Assembly (NCBI GenBank): GCA_022843385.1
Contig: JALHNT010000014.1
Coordinates: forward strand, 1 to 64,000
Origin: Anaerolineae bacterium
Lineage (GTDB): Bacteria > Chloroflexota > Anaerolineae > Aggregatilineales > Phototrophicaceae
Reading direction: 5' to 3'
DNA length: 64,000 nucleotides
How positions within the stretch are numbered: position 1 is the first letter of the stretch; the number at the start of each line of letters is the position of its first letter. Positions 33,925-41,830 of the stretch are shown here, piece after piece. Under the pieces are notes generated by a model. It ran no database searches. It saw nothing but the letters and a program-made list of their open reading frames with translations, and was not told the DNA's origin. The position numbers and the translations under genes were made by a program.

Positions 33925-35268
33925 CTATAATGCCTGCTGCGCGAATGTGTTGTAACGCGCCCAGACCTGCGGAGCCAGAGCCAGGGCTTCGCGCATGATT
34001 TCAGCCTCATTCAGCGTCAGCAGTTGTCGATCCCGCATCAGCACTCGTCCCTCAACCATCGTCATCGTCACCATTGATGCCTCAAAGCCGAACAGGATAT
34101 GCCAGGGCAAATTGCCAGCCGAGAGGGGTGTAAACGGATGATAATCGACCAGTATCAGGTCGGCAGCAGCGCCGGGGCAGATTTCGCCCAAAGGTGCATC
34201 AGCGAAGAACTGACCCGCCAGACGCGCATTATTGTACACAGCCGTCTGAATAATGTCCGCGCCATTAGCCTTCCGCGGATCGCGACTCGCCACCTTGTGC
34301 AGCAGATAAGCATCCTTCCAGTCTGCCCACATCGTGTTGCTGAAGCCATCATTACCGATACAGATTTTCATGCCCTCCGCCATCATCGCATCGAACGCCA
34401 TCGCCCCCACCGCATTATTCATGTTGGAGCGCGGCTGATGGCTTAACCAGACGCCGCGTTCGCGCAGGATGCGCCGTTCTTCCGCATCAATATGGACGCC
34501 GTGAGCGGCGATGGTCTTATCGTTCCAGATGCCAAAGGCATCCAACCGCTGGACAACCCGCTGACCACCTCGCCGCAGACTGTCCTCTTCGTCGGCTTCA
34601 TGCTCGGCCACATGGATATGAAATCCACGCTCAGAAGGGATGGCATCTGCACAGGCGCGCAGCGCATCATCATGCAGCGTCAGGCTGGCATGTAAACCAA
34701 AAGTGCCTTTCACCCGCTGCCGTTCGCCCTGGGTCATGAAGCGCACATTCTCGGCGATGCCAGCCCGCATCTTACCATCGCCATCGCGATCCGTCACTTC
34801 GTAGCACAGCACCGCCCGCAGCCCCGCCTGATCGACGGCATCGGCGATCACATCCAGGCTGCCCTCGATGAAGTTCGGGCTGGCATGATGATCGATGAGC
34901 GTGGTCGTGCCATGCTTGACCGCATCCACCAGGCACACCAGCGCACTGGCTCGTACCGAATCGCGATCCAGGGCTTTGTCCAGCGGCCACCACAACTGCT
35001 TGAGGATTTGCGGGAAGTTCTCCGGCGCAGGCCCGGCAATCGCCATACCCCGCGCATACGCTCCATAGAAATGAGTATGGGCGCAGATGTTCCCCGGCAT
35101 CAACAACTGCCCCCGCGCGTCCAGCCGCTCGGCCTGCGGATAGGTTGCCAGCAAGTCGGCGCTTGGGCCAACAGCGGCGATCCTGCCCTGTTCGATCAGC
35201 ACCGCGTGATCGGTCAAAATCTGGTTGGGCGTCCCCCAGGTGACAACGGTCGCATGAATAATCAGCAT
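33925..35268 (-). CDS. ssnA: SsnA-like aminohydrolase
   Basis: Amidohydrolase-superfamily enzyme of about 447 residues in the SsnA group. Metal motifs: PGNICAHTHFYGAYARGM, LIDHHASPNFIEG, FHIHVAEHEADEED, AHGVHID and ICIGNDGFSNTM; the RSNMNNAVGA stretch is typical of SsnA. In E. coli and gut anaerobes ssnA is part of the gene set required for anaerobic purine/urate breakdown; its exact reaction is not settled. Start placed at ATG 35268, six bases after GAGG; ATG 35271 is equally possible. It precedes npdG by 20 nt, so purine and F420 genes are physically linked. Confidence 0.85.
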   Translation of the reverse strand: MLIIHATVVTWGTPNQILTDHAVLIEQGRIAAVGPSADLLATYPQAERLDARGQLLMPGNICAHTHFYGAYARGMAIAGPAPENFPQILKQLWWPLDKALDRDSVRASALVCLVDAVKHGTTTLIDHHASPNFIEGSLDVIADAVDQAGLRAVLCYEVTDRDGDGKMRAGIAENVRFMTQGERQRVKGTFGLHASLTLHDDALRACADAIPSERGFHIHVAEHEADEEDSLRRGGQRVVQRLDAFGIWNDKTIAAHGVHIDAEERRILRERGVWLSHQPRSNMNNAVGAMAFDAMMAEGMKICIGNDGFSNTMWADWKDAYLLHKVASRDPRKANGADIIQTAVYNNARLAGQFFADAPLGEICPGAAADLILVDYHPFTPLSAGNLPWHILFGFEASMVTMTMVEGRVLMRDRQLLTLNEAEIMREALALAPQVWARYNTFAQQAL

Positions 35269-35283
35269 CATGATCCTCAAACG

Positions 35284-36027
35284 CTATAACTGAAATCGAC
35301 TGATGGGGATCGGCAGCATCACTGGCCCTCCCTGACTGGCGATGTCGGCCAGTATCTTCGCCAGAATCTTATCCTGCGGCTGGGCATCATTCAGAAAGAA
35401 CTGGCGACCATCGCCCGGCTCGGTTGAAGCCACAAAAGTCCCGCGCTGGCACAACACCCGTATTTCAGAAGATGCCGTCCGATATTCGGCTGACCAGGTA
35501 CGTTCTGCTGGCACGCCGACCTCGCGCAGGGCATGATACACCCGATCGACAAAATAATCCGCATCGCTGTAAAGGTCGCGGATCGCCCGCGCCTGCACAA
35601 AGCGATCCCAGGTCGTATAGATGAAGCTGATAGTGCGTTTGGTTGGGTTCAGGATCGGTGGCGTCTTTTCCTTCAGCTCACCCAACTGCACCTTATAGTA
35701 CACATCCTGGGCGCGTGGATGGTCGGCCTCGCGCGGCAGCAGGTCTTTACGATAAACCAGCTCCAGACCGCGCTTTTCGGCAAACCAGGCAATCGTGCCG
35801 TTCTGCTCCTTGAAAGCCCGACTGAGGAAGAATGCCATATACTCAGCATTCACCCCGCGCGGCATCTGCGCCTGAGGGATGCGATACCAGCGCTCCGCCC
35901 GCACTGCGTCCAGATCACGTTTTCGGTTGATGACCCCCACCAGCACCCGGTCCTCTGGGTACATCGCCGCCCCTCGTGCAAGATCAAAGCCAACAGATTG
36001 CAGCCTCGTCTGGAAAACACTGTTCAC
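35284..36027 (-). CDS. Hypothetical 247-residue protein
   Basis: No family recognised. The well-behaved part begins MYPEDRVLVGVINRKRDLD at residue 22, and an alternative ATG there (35964) would shorten it. The first 21 residues lie within repeat R3 copy A, which makes the long start suspect. The rest is soluble and mixed alpha/beta, with charged stretches and a QGGPVMLPIPISRFQL tail. It is 3-16 nt upstream of ssnA and probably cotranscribed. The opening resembles short proteins I associate with Chloroflexota genomes, which is weak support only. Confidence 0.65.
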   Translation of the reverse strand: MNSVFQTRLQSVGFDLARGAAMYPEDRVLVGVINRKRDLDAVRAERWYRIPQAQMPRGVNAEYMAFFLSRAFKEQNGTIAWFAEKRGLELVYRKDLLPREADHPRAQDVYYKVQLGELKEKTPPILNPTKRTISFIYTTWDRFVQARAIRDLYSDADYFVDRVYHALREVGVPAERTWSAEYRTASSEIRVLCQRGTFVASTEPGDGRQFFLNDAQPQDKILAKILADIASQGGPVMLPIPISRFQL

Positions 36028-36079
36028 AACCGGTCATAAAGTTGTGAACACCTCTGAGTTAAACTAACAACTAGCAACT
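36010..36079. repeat. Repeat R3, copy A, with 10-bp hairpin
   Basis: Related to 44332-44405 plus 44563-44590: GAAAACACTG, TCACAAC, GGTCAT, GTTGTGAACA and CTAACAACTAG are shared in order. Contains a perfect inverted repeat TGTTCACAAC (36021-36030) / GTTGTGAACA (36041-36050) with a 10-nt loop. Both copies lie just 3' of minus-strand genes (PLP enzyme, YgeY), so they may act in 3'-end formation. Confidence 0.65.
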
Positions 36080-36082
36080 GCC

Positions 36083-37468
36083 CTAGCCATTCGCCTGTCG
36101 CAGCGCCACCAACCGCTCATCAATCGCCTGTACCTTCTGCTGATGCTCCACCCACCACTGGGGATCGCGCTGGGCATCGAGTTCCTGCACCGATTTGCCC
36201 TGCTGCTCGACCCAGGTGTAGTACTTCAGATTGTGCCAGCGTTCGCGCACATCACGAGTCCCATCCAGCACCCAATCGGTTTTCACCGCATGGAACACGC
36301 CCTCAATTCGCCCAAGGGCTGTTGCTTCATCCAGCTTGCCGTACTGATGCGCCATCTCATGCATGACGGAATAATAGCGATCCAGTCCATCAGCCGCCGC
36401 CGTCACCACGACATCATCCTTGCCAAAGCCATAATACTTAGCCGTCTTGATCGCCCCCAGAATGTGGCAGATGCCGCTGATGCCAAACATATCGCCCATC
36501 CGGGCAATCAGCTCCGCGTTTGCGCCATAGCGCTTGACCAGCGTCTCCCGTCCCAGGGGCTCGGCCAGCAGTTGCAATCCCTTCTTGCAGCTCAGATCGT
36601 CAATGCACATCAGGGCGTCTGTATTCAACACATTATGAATCCAGGTCACGTGCTTATCGCCAATGCCCTGAATATCATGCGCCCCGTAGCCGTTATTGAA
36701 CAACGTCGGACACTGGATCGGCTCCAGCGCGACATGCTTACACGCCGGGAAAACCTGCTTCAACCGGTCGGCTGCCGCATTCGTGCCGCCGCTGCCCATC
36801 GCCCAGACAAACGCCGAGACCTTGCCGCTGCCGATGCCGCGCGTTTTCAGTTCCGCCGCCAGCTCGACAATCGTGTTACCCGTCACATGATAATGGAAGC
36901 GATAATTGCCCATCTGCTCGAACTGATTCAGAATGCGGATATTGGGGTCGCTGTTTCGCAGCCGGTGAGTTTCGTCGTAAATCTCTTTGACATTGCTTTC
37001 CGAACCGACGGTCTTGATGACCTTCGCGCCGTAGCTTTCAATGCGCTCAAACCGTTCCTTGCTCATGCCTTCCGGCAGCACCACCAGACTCTTGCAGCCC
37101 ATCCGTCCGCCGACCCAGGCTCCACCGATGCCGAAGTTGCCGGTCGAAGGCCAGACCAGCGTATGAACTTTCGGGTCAACGTCGCCGAACATTTCCTTTT
37201 CCAGCAGAATCGAATAGGCGGCACCAACCTTGTGGCTGCCCGATGGATAGGCTTTGCCGTACAGGACAACAATCGGCGTATCGACGCCGGTTAGCTCCGG
37301 CGGCAGCACGATATGGGTGATCTTGTTATCGGCGTCGCGCCAGGTGATATTGAACAGATTGATCGGATCAAGCGGATCGTTCTTCCGGGCTGCCAGCGCT
37401 CGCTGCCGGATGTCCGGCGCAATCTTCTCCGGGTGCAGCATCTCTTCAAACGTCGGGCCGGTAATCAC
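36083..37468 (-). CDS. Fold-type II PLP-dependent lyase/synthase, cysteine synthase-like
   Basis: A 461-residue beta-family PLP enzyme. The Schiff-base lysine is K80 in YPSGSHKVGAAYS; STGNFGIGGAW is the substrate loop and WAMGSGGTNAAAD the phosphate cup. It is longer than cysteine synthases (about 310) and YgeX diaminopropionate ammonia-lyase (about 400), and does not start like YgeX. Close relatives are unassigned PLP proteins. The position between ssnA and the carbamate kinase/YgeW/YgeY genes makes it a candidate for the ammonia-lyase step that YgeX performs in purine catabolism elsewhere; this is inference. GTG start with a GGAG box eight bases upstream. Confidence 0.75.
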   Translation of the reverse strand: MITGPTFEEMLHPEKIAPDIRQRALAARKNDPLDPINLFNITWRDADNKITHIVLPPELTGVDTPIVVLYGKAYPSGSHKVGAAYSILLEKEMFGDVDPKVHTLVWPSTGNFGIGGAWVGGRMGCKSLVVLPEGMSKERFERIESYGAKVIKTVGSESNVKEIYDETHRLRNSDPNIRILNQFEQMGNYRFHYHVTGNTIVELAAELKTRGIGSGKVSAFVWAMGSGGTNAAADRLKQVFPACKHVALEPIQCPTLFNNGYGAHDIQGIGDKHVTWIHNVLNTDALMCIDDLSCKKGLQLLAEPLGRETLVKRYGANAELIARMGDMFGISGICHILGAIKTAKYYGFGKDDVVVTAAADGLDRYYSVMHEMAHQYGKLDEATALGRIEGVFHAVKTDWVLDGTRDVRERWHNLKYYTWVEQQGKSVQELDAQRDPQWWVEHQQKVQAIDERLVALRQANG

Positions 37469-37486
37469 AGTGTTGTCTCCAGTGGA

Positions 37487-37720
37487 TCAAAGCTCATCAA
37501 TATTCAATTCGCGTTCTAGTTCGCGCATGTCGTTCTGCACATCGTCGCGCTGACGTGCCAGTTGGCGATAGCGGGCGAGGTCTTCCGGTGGCATATTCTC
37601 GGAGTGCCCGCCATGCGCCATGATGAGGTCATCAATTTCCTGATCGAGCGACTCGTAACGATGAACCAGTTCCTGATACCGTTGAATCAGGTTCAGCGCT
37701 TCCCCACGTTCTTCCCCCAT
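37487..37720 (-). CDS. Hypothetical small coiled-coil protein
   Basis: A 77-residue, strongly charged, helical protein. Heptad-like patterns run through EALNLIQRYQELVHRYESLD and ARQRDDVQNDMRELERELN, separated by a short GGHSENMPPED turn, suggesting a helical hairpin. ATG preceded by GGGGAATGTT. It is 18 nt upstream of the PLP enzyme gene and 14 nt downstream of the glycosyltransferase gene. Similar short coiled-coil proteins are common and mostly unassigned. Confidence 0.6.
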   Translation of the reverse strand: MGEERGEALNLIQRYQELVHRYESLDQEIDDLIMAHGGHSENMPPEDLARYRQLARQRDDVQNDMRELERELNIDEL

Positions 37721-37734
37721 AACATTCCCCTAGA

Positions 37735-38730
37735 TCAGGTGCTGGGCGTTGCCACCTTCTCCTTATCCAATTGCTTGGCTTCCCGTTCCACCGCTGCATC
37801 AAAGCCGACGCGTTCGGCAACAATATACAGCGGGCGATCACGGGTTTCGTCATAAATGCGCGCGACGTACTGCCCCATGATGAACAGGAAGAACAACTGG
37901 AATGAACTTAGAACCAATAATAGCACAATGTGGGTCACCTGTCCGCCCAAAAACTGGAAGCCCAGGATCACGCGCAGCAGCGCAATGATCGGGATCGCCA
38001 GCACCGCCAGCACGCCCAGGATGAACGACACGTATACCATGATCTGAAGCGGGAAGTAGGAGAAGCCGGTGATGGCATCCATCGCGAAGCGCACCATCTT
38101 CTTCAACGGATACTTGGTCTCGCCCCACTGCCTTTCTTCGCGCACATACTTGATGCCGGTTTGCTTGAAGCCAATCCAGCTCGTCAACCCGCGTATGAAG
38201 CGGTTATGTTCCTTCATTGAGTTCAGCGCGTCAACCACCTTGCGATCCATCAGGCGGAAGTCGCCTGTGTCCATCGGAATATCGACATCGGTGATGCGGT
38301 AGATCACCCGGTAGAACAGCTTGGCCGTCAGCAGCTTGAACCAGGTCTCGCCCTTGCGTTCCTGCCGCACCGCATACACCACCTGATAGCCGGCCTTCCA
38401 GCGCTCGATCATGTCATGGATCAGTTCCGGCGGGTCCTGCAAATCTGCGTCAATGATGACGACGGCATCGCCCGAAGTATGATGCAGCCCGGCTGTCACC
38501 GCGATCTGATGACCGAAGTTGCGGGCAAAGTTCACCATCTTGATGCGTGGGTCGCGCACCGAGAGGTCGCGCAGCAGTTCAGCGGAGCGATCCCGGCTGC
38601 CATCGTTCACGCAGACCAGTTCCCAGCTCTCGCCCGTCGCATCCATCACGCCGCAAATGCGCTCGTACAACTTGGGGATATTACCCTCTTCGTTATAGAT
38701 CGGAGCGACAATTGAATAGGTTGGTTTCAT
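37735..38730 (-). CDS. Family 2 glycosyltransferase, DPM1/GtrB-like, with C-terminal membrane segments
   Basis: Transfers a sugar from a nucleotide donor to a polyprenyl phosphate. The 331-residue protein has the GT2 opening SIVAPIYNEEGNIPKLYERI, the donor/metal motif VIIDADLQDPPELIHDMIERW, and TGDFRLMDRKVVDAL. Two membrane helices near residues 235-260 and 270-295 (IMVYVSFILGVLAVLAIPII, THIVLLLVLSSFQLFFLFIMG) match GtrB-type enzymes. It is 5 nt from threonine synthase on the same strand, which looks like chance juxtaposition in a tightly packed operon. Confidence 0.88.
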   Translation of the reverse strand: MKPTYSIVAPIYNEEGNIPKLYERICGVMDATGESWELVCVNDGSRDRSAELLRDLSVRDPRIKMVNFARNFGHQIAVTAGLHHTSGDAVVIIDADLQDPPELIHDMIERWKAGYQVVYAVRQERKGETWFKLLTAKLFYRVIYRITDVDIPMDTGDFRLMDRKVVDALNSMKEHNRFIRGLTSWIGFKQTGIKYVREERQWGETKYPLKKMVRFAMDAITGFSYFPLQIMVYVSFILGVLAVLAIPIIALLRVILGFQFLGGQVTHIVLLLVLSSFQLFFLFIMGQYVARIYDETRDRPLYIVAERVGFDAAVEREAKQLDKEKVATPST

Positions 38731-38735
38731 CTAGA

Positions 38736-39983
38736 TTATTCCTGTCCCATGCCCAATGCTTGCCGGATTGACTGAATAGTCGGCTGCACACGCAAGCCCT
38801 GTGAAACCGATTGTTGAGCGCGTTTGATATCCTTAAGCCCGTTACCCGTCATCACCAGCAGCACCGATTCATCGCGCTGCACCAATTGCGTCTGCGCCGC
38901 CCGCCTGGCCCCGGCATAAACTGCCGCGCACGACGGCTCGACGAATACCCCGCTCTGTCGGGCCACCGCCGGTATCGCTTCCAGAATTTCAGCATCACTT
39001 ACCGCGATAAAAGCCCCATTGGTTTCGCGCACTGCTTTCAGCGCTTTCGCCCGGTCACGCGGCACACCAGCCGAGATGCTATCGGCAATGGTATCGGCGG
39101 GCATCGGGATCATATCTTCCGGTTTCAGACCATGCTGCCAGGCATGAACCAGCGCTGAACTGCCTTCTGCTTGTACACCGATCAGGCGGGGAATGCGTTC
39201 AATCCAGCCCAGTTGATGCAGATCATAAAAGCCCTTGTGAATGCCGGCGATGATGTTGCCATCGCCCACCCCGACCATCACCACATCCGGCACCTGCCAG
39301 TTCAACTGCTCGGCGATCTCATACGAGACGGTCTTCTTGCCCTCGGTCGTGTATGGATTCATGGCGGTATTGCGACAGTACCAGCCTTCGCTCAGGCACA
39401 TCTGGTAACACAGCTCAAAAGCCACATCATACGTGTCTTCGACCAGCAGCACCGTCGCCCCATACACCAGCAGTTGTGCGATCTTGGCTTCGGGCGCGGT
39501 CGCCGGGACAAAGATGATGATATTCAGCCCCACCGATGCCCCGATGCCTGCCAGGGCTGCCGCCGCATTGCCGGTGCTGGCCGTGCTGACCGTCTGAATC
39601 CCCTGCTCCATCGCCTTCGACACCACCATCGCGCTGGCCCGATCCTTGAACGAGCCGGTGGGATTCTGACCATCATCCTTCAGCCACACCTGCCGCAGCC
39701 CCAGGCTTTCGGCCATGCGGGTTGCATCATACAGCGGCGTCATCCCAACCCGCAGCGGTGGCACCTTCGCATCAGCAGCCAGCGGCAGCAGCGCCTTATA
39801 GCGCCAGATCGATTGTTCACCAGTACGCAGCCCATCCCGATCCAGTTGCAGCCTGAGCGAATCGTAATCGAACAAGACTTGCAAAGTCCCAACAGAACCG
39901 CAAACAGGACAGGTGTACTGCACCTCGTGCGGTTGATAGCTGCGTCCGCAGACCGGACAGTGGAGTTCTTTGATAGCTGCCAT
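38736..39983 (-). CDS. thrC: Threonine synthase with N-terminal zinc ribbon
   Basis: PLP enzyme converting O-phosphohomoserine to threonine. The 415-residue protein has an N-terminal zinc-ribbon with Cys9, Cys12, Cys25, Cys28 (CPVCGRSY ... TCPVCGS), then the PLP lysine K113 in GQNPTGSFKDRASAM, the STASTGNAAAALA phosphate-binding loop, and LLVMTGNGLKD at the end. The zinc ribbon and the NPTGSFKDR motif fit the threonine synthase branch. It lies beside carbamate kinase, so another lyase role in the purine cluster cannot be excluded, but ThrC is the simplest reading. Confidence 0.85.
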   Translation of the reverse strand: MAAIKELHCPVCGRSYQPHEVQYTCPVCGSVGTLQVLFDYDSLRLQLDRDGLRTGEQSIWRYKALLPLAADAKVPPLRVGMTPLYDATRMAESLGLRQVWLKDDGQNPTGSFKDRASAMVVSKAMEQGIQTVSTASTGNAAAALAGIGASVGLNIIIFVPATAPEAKIAQLLVYGATVLLVEDTYDVAFELCYQMCLSEGWYCRNTAMNPYTTEGKKTVSYEIAEQLNWQVPDVVMVGVGDGNIIAGIHKGFYDLHQLGWIERIPRLIGVQAEGSSALVHAWQHGLKPEDMIPMPADTIADSISAGVPRDRAKALKAVRETNGAFIAVSDAEILEAIPAVARQSGVFVEPSCAAVYAGARRAAQTQLVQRDESVLLVMTGNGLKDIKRAQQSVSQGLRVQPTIQSIRQALGMGQE

Positions 39984-40015
39984 GTGATGATTACCTGTTT
40001 CCGGCTATCGGGTGA

Positions 40016-40963
40016 TTAACTCGGCACAACATGGGTGCCAGTTTCGCCGCGCAGCGCCGCTTCCATGTGGGCCGGGTCAGTGATGATGGCGCGTGGGCCG
40101 CCATTGCCGACAAAATCAATCGCCGCTTCAACTTTCGGCAGCATACTGCCCACGCCGAAGTGTCCCTGCTTCAGATAATCCCGGGCTTCTTCCAGCGTCA
40201 CCCGATCCAACTCACGCTGATCGGGCTTGCCGAAGTTCAGGAAGACCTTTTCTACGCCGGTCGAGATCATCAGCAAATCGGCTCGCAGCGTTTGTGCCAG
40301 CAGCGCACTGCACCGATCCTTGTCGATGACACTGTACACCCCGCGCAGACTGCCATCTGGCTGCCGCACCACCGGAACACCACCACCACCGCAGGCGATC
40401 ACGACATAGCCACTGAGCATCAGGGCTTGAATAGCGTTGATTTCCATGATGGCGCGTGGCACGGGCGAAGCCACCACCCGCCGCCAGCCGCGTCCGGCAT
40501 CTTCCATCACCTGCCAGCCGTCGGCCTCAAACTTACGCGCTTCTGCCTCGGTCATGAAGCCACCCACCGGCTTGGTCGGATTCTTGAAGGCCGGGTCATC
40601 CGCATCCACCCGCACCTGGGTGATGACCGTCGCGCAGGTGCGGTTCATCCCCCGCCGCCGCAGCGCATCGTCCAAGCCCTGTTGCAGCATATAGCCGATG
40701 CTCCCCTGCGTATCCGCCACAATCAGATCGAGCGGCACGTCATGAATGCCCTCTTTGGCCGCGATCTCACCGCGCCGCATGATGTAGCCGACCTGCGGGC
40801 CGTTGCCATGCGTCACCACGATGTTCCAGCCGCCCGTCACCATGTTGGCGATGTGGTCGCAGGTCTTGCGCGCCGCTTCCCACTGCCGGGCAATCCCCGG
40901 TTCTTTGGGGTTTTCGATCAATGAATTGCCGCCCACCGCCACGATGGCAAGTTTTTCAATCAT
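40016..40963 (-). CDS. Carbamate kinase
   Basis: Makes ATP from carbamoyl phosphate in fermentative arginine, agmatine, allantoin or purine breakdown. The 315-residue protein has VAVGGNSLI at the start, VTHGNGPQVGYIM, DTQGSIGYMLQQ, VIACGGGGVPVV, the VIDKDRCSALLA Lys/Asp motif and FGVGSMLPKVEAA. The presence of YgeW-like carbamoyltransferase and YgeY but no arginine deiminase suggests a YqeA-like role, using carbamoyl phosphate from purine-derived ureido compounds. AGGA box six to ten bases upstream of the ATG. Confidence 0.95.
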   Translation of the reverse strand: MIEKLAIVAVGGNSLIENPKEPGIARQWEAARKTCDHIANMVTGGWNIVVTHGNGPQVGYIMRRGEIAAKEGIHDVPLDLIVADTQGSIGYMLQQGLDDALRRRGMNRTCATVITQVRVDADDPAFKNPTKPVGGFMTEAEARKFEADGWQVMEDAGRGWRRVVASPVPRAIMEINAIQALMLSGYVVIACGGGGVPVVRQPDGSLRGVYSVIDKDRCSALLAQTLRADLLMISTGVEKVFLNFGKPDQRELDRVTLEEARDYLKQGHFGVGSMLPKVEAAIDFVGNGGPRAIITDPAHMEAALRGETGTHVVPS

Positions 40964-41113
40964 GAAGTCTTTTCCTGATGCAGTGAAACCAGTTCAGCAC
41001 GATGCATTTATTGCGCTCTACACCTTGTCGTGATATTCCCAGAACTCAAACTTACACACTCTATCTAAAGTGTTCCTGTAGGATTGTGCTGATATTCCAT
41101 TATCCCACCGACG

Positions 41114-41455
41114 TCAATCGGATGAAAAAGTTACGGCTTCCAACACTTCAATCAGACTAGGTATAGCTACCATTACCGTATTCCACAATCGTTCGTAGTT
41201 CACATCGTTGTAACCGTGAAACAATCGATTTCGCATTGCAATCACCTGTGGCCATGGAATCTGGGGATAAGTGTCCCGAACTTCTTGGCTAACATGTGAA
41301 GCAGCTTCACCAATAATCCCCACAGTATAGGTGATCGCTCGTGCCAAAAGTCGATCCTCATTCAGGGAAGATATAGTCTTTCCCCGCATAAACTCCACTG
41401 CATCACGCGAATACATCAGCATATCACGTAGATACGTCTGATCTTTCTGATTCAT
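41114..41455 (-). CDS. HepT-like ribonuclease toxin (type VII toxin-antitoxin, DUF86)
   Basis: A 113-residue HEPN-family protein. The R-x4-H-x-Y active-site motif is intact: R75, H80, Y82 in MRNRLFHGY. In this family HepT is an RNA-cleaving toxin that is silenced when the partner nucleotidyltransferase MntA polyadenylylates the Tyr of this motif. It is encoded directly downstream of, and overlapping by 32 nt, the MntA-like gene. The pair is AT-richer than the surrounding metabolic genes and splits carbamate kinase from YgeW, suggesting insertion of the cassette into the purine cluster. Confidence 0.9.
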   Translation of the reverse strand: MNQKDQTYLRDMLMYSRDAVEFMRGKTISSLNEDRLLARAITYTVGIIGEAASHVSQEVRDTYPQIPWPQVIAMRNRLFHGYNDVNYERLWNTVMVAIPSLIEVLEAVTFSSD

Positions 41456-41744
41456 GAATCAATACCGCGCTTTCCAATACAGCCTGTCGGATCGCAGGAC
41501 TCAGTTCATCGCCTTCTCGCAAATCGACTTCACGCCCGATGAGGTCGGTCAGTTCCAGCTCCATCGTCGCCATGTCGAAGTAGGTTATGGGCGCACCCGG
41601 CTCGAATTCGACCAGCACATCTACATCGCTATCAGGGCGAAAATCATCCCGCAGCACCGACCCAAACAAGGATAGCCGCCGAATCGGATATCGGTGGCAA
41701 AACGCCTCTAATGCTTGTCTTGGGATGTCAATCTGAATCGCCAT
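41424..41744 (-). CDS. MntA-like minimal nucleotidyltransferase antitoxin
   Basis: A 106-residue minimal nucleotidyltransferase. The GS-x10-D-x-D motif is complete: G28, S29, D40, D42 in SLFGSVLRDDFRPDSDVDV, and a third acidic residue in LTDLIGREVDLRE. It is expected to AMPylate the HepT tyrosine and thereby neutralise it. Overlaps the toxin gene by 32 nt, consistent with coupled expression. Confidence 0.9.
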   Translation of the reverse strand: MAIQIDIPRQALEAFCHRYPIRRLSLFGSVLRDDFRPDSDVDVLVEFEPGAPITYFDMATMELELTDLIGREVDLREGDELSPAIRQAVLESAVLIHESERSDVST

Positions 41745-41754
41745 GACCTATGCT

Positions 41755-41810
41755 CGCACAACAAAAACAGCCGTCCTCAATCAGTATAGCACTGAACGGG
41801 GACGGCTGTT
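41755..41810 (-). terminator. Rho-independent terminator after the YgeW-like gene
   Basis: Reading the minus strand, an 11-bp perfect stem AACAGCCGTCC / GGACGGCTGTT (41800-41810 with 41766-41776) encloses an inner 5-bp stem TCAGT/ACTGA and is followed by a TTTTTGTTG run. It ends the YgeW transcription unit 20 nt past its stop, isolating the toxin-antitoxin pair. Confidence 0.8.
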
Positions 41811-41830
41811 GAGGCGAGTCAATCGACGAC

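Noticed and set aside
35965-36027. Extra 21 residues at the N-terminus of the hypothetical protein at 35284-36027
   Set aside because: The stretch lies within repeat R3 copy A, so the upstream ATG is doubtful; I kept the full frame as annotation but prefer the ATG at 35964.
36143-37294. 383-codon plus-strand frame opposite the PLP enzyme
   Set aside because: Shadow of a gene with an intact catalytic lysine motif; no recognisable domain.
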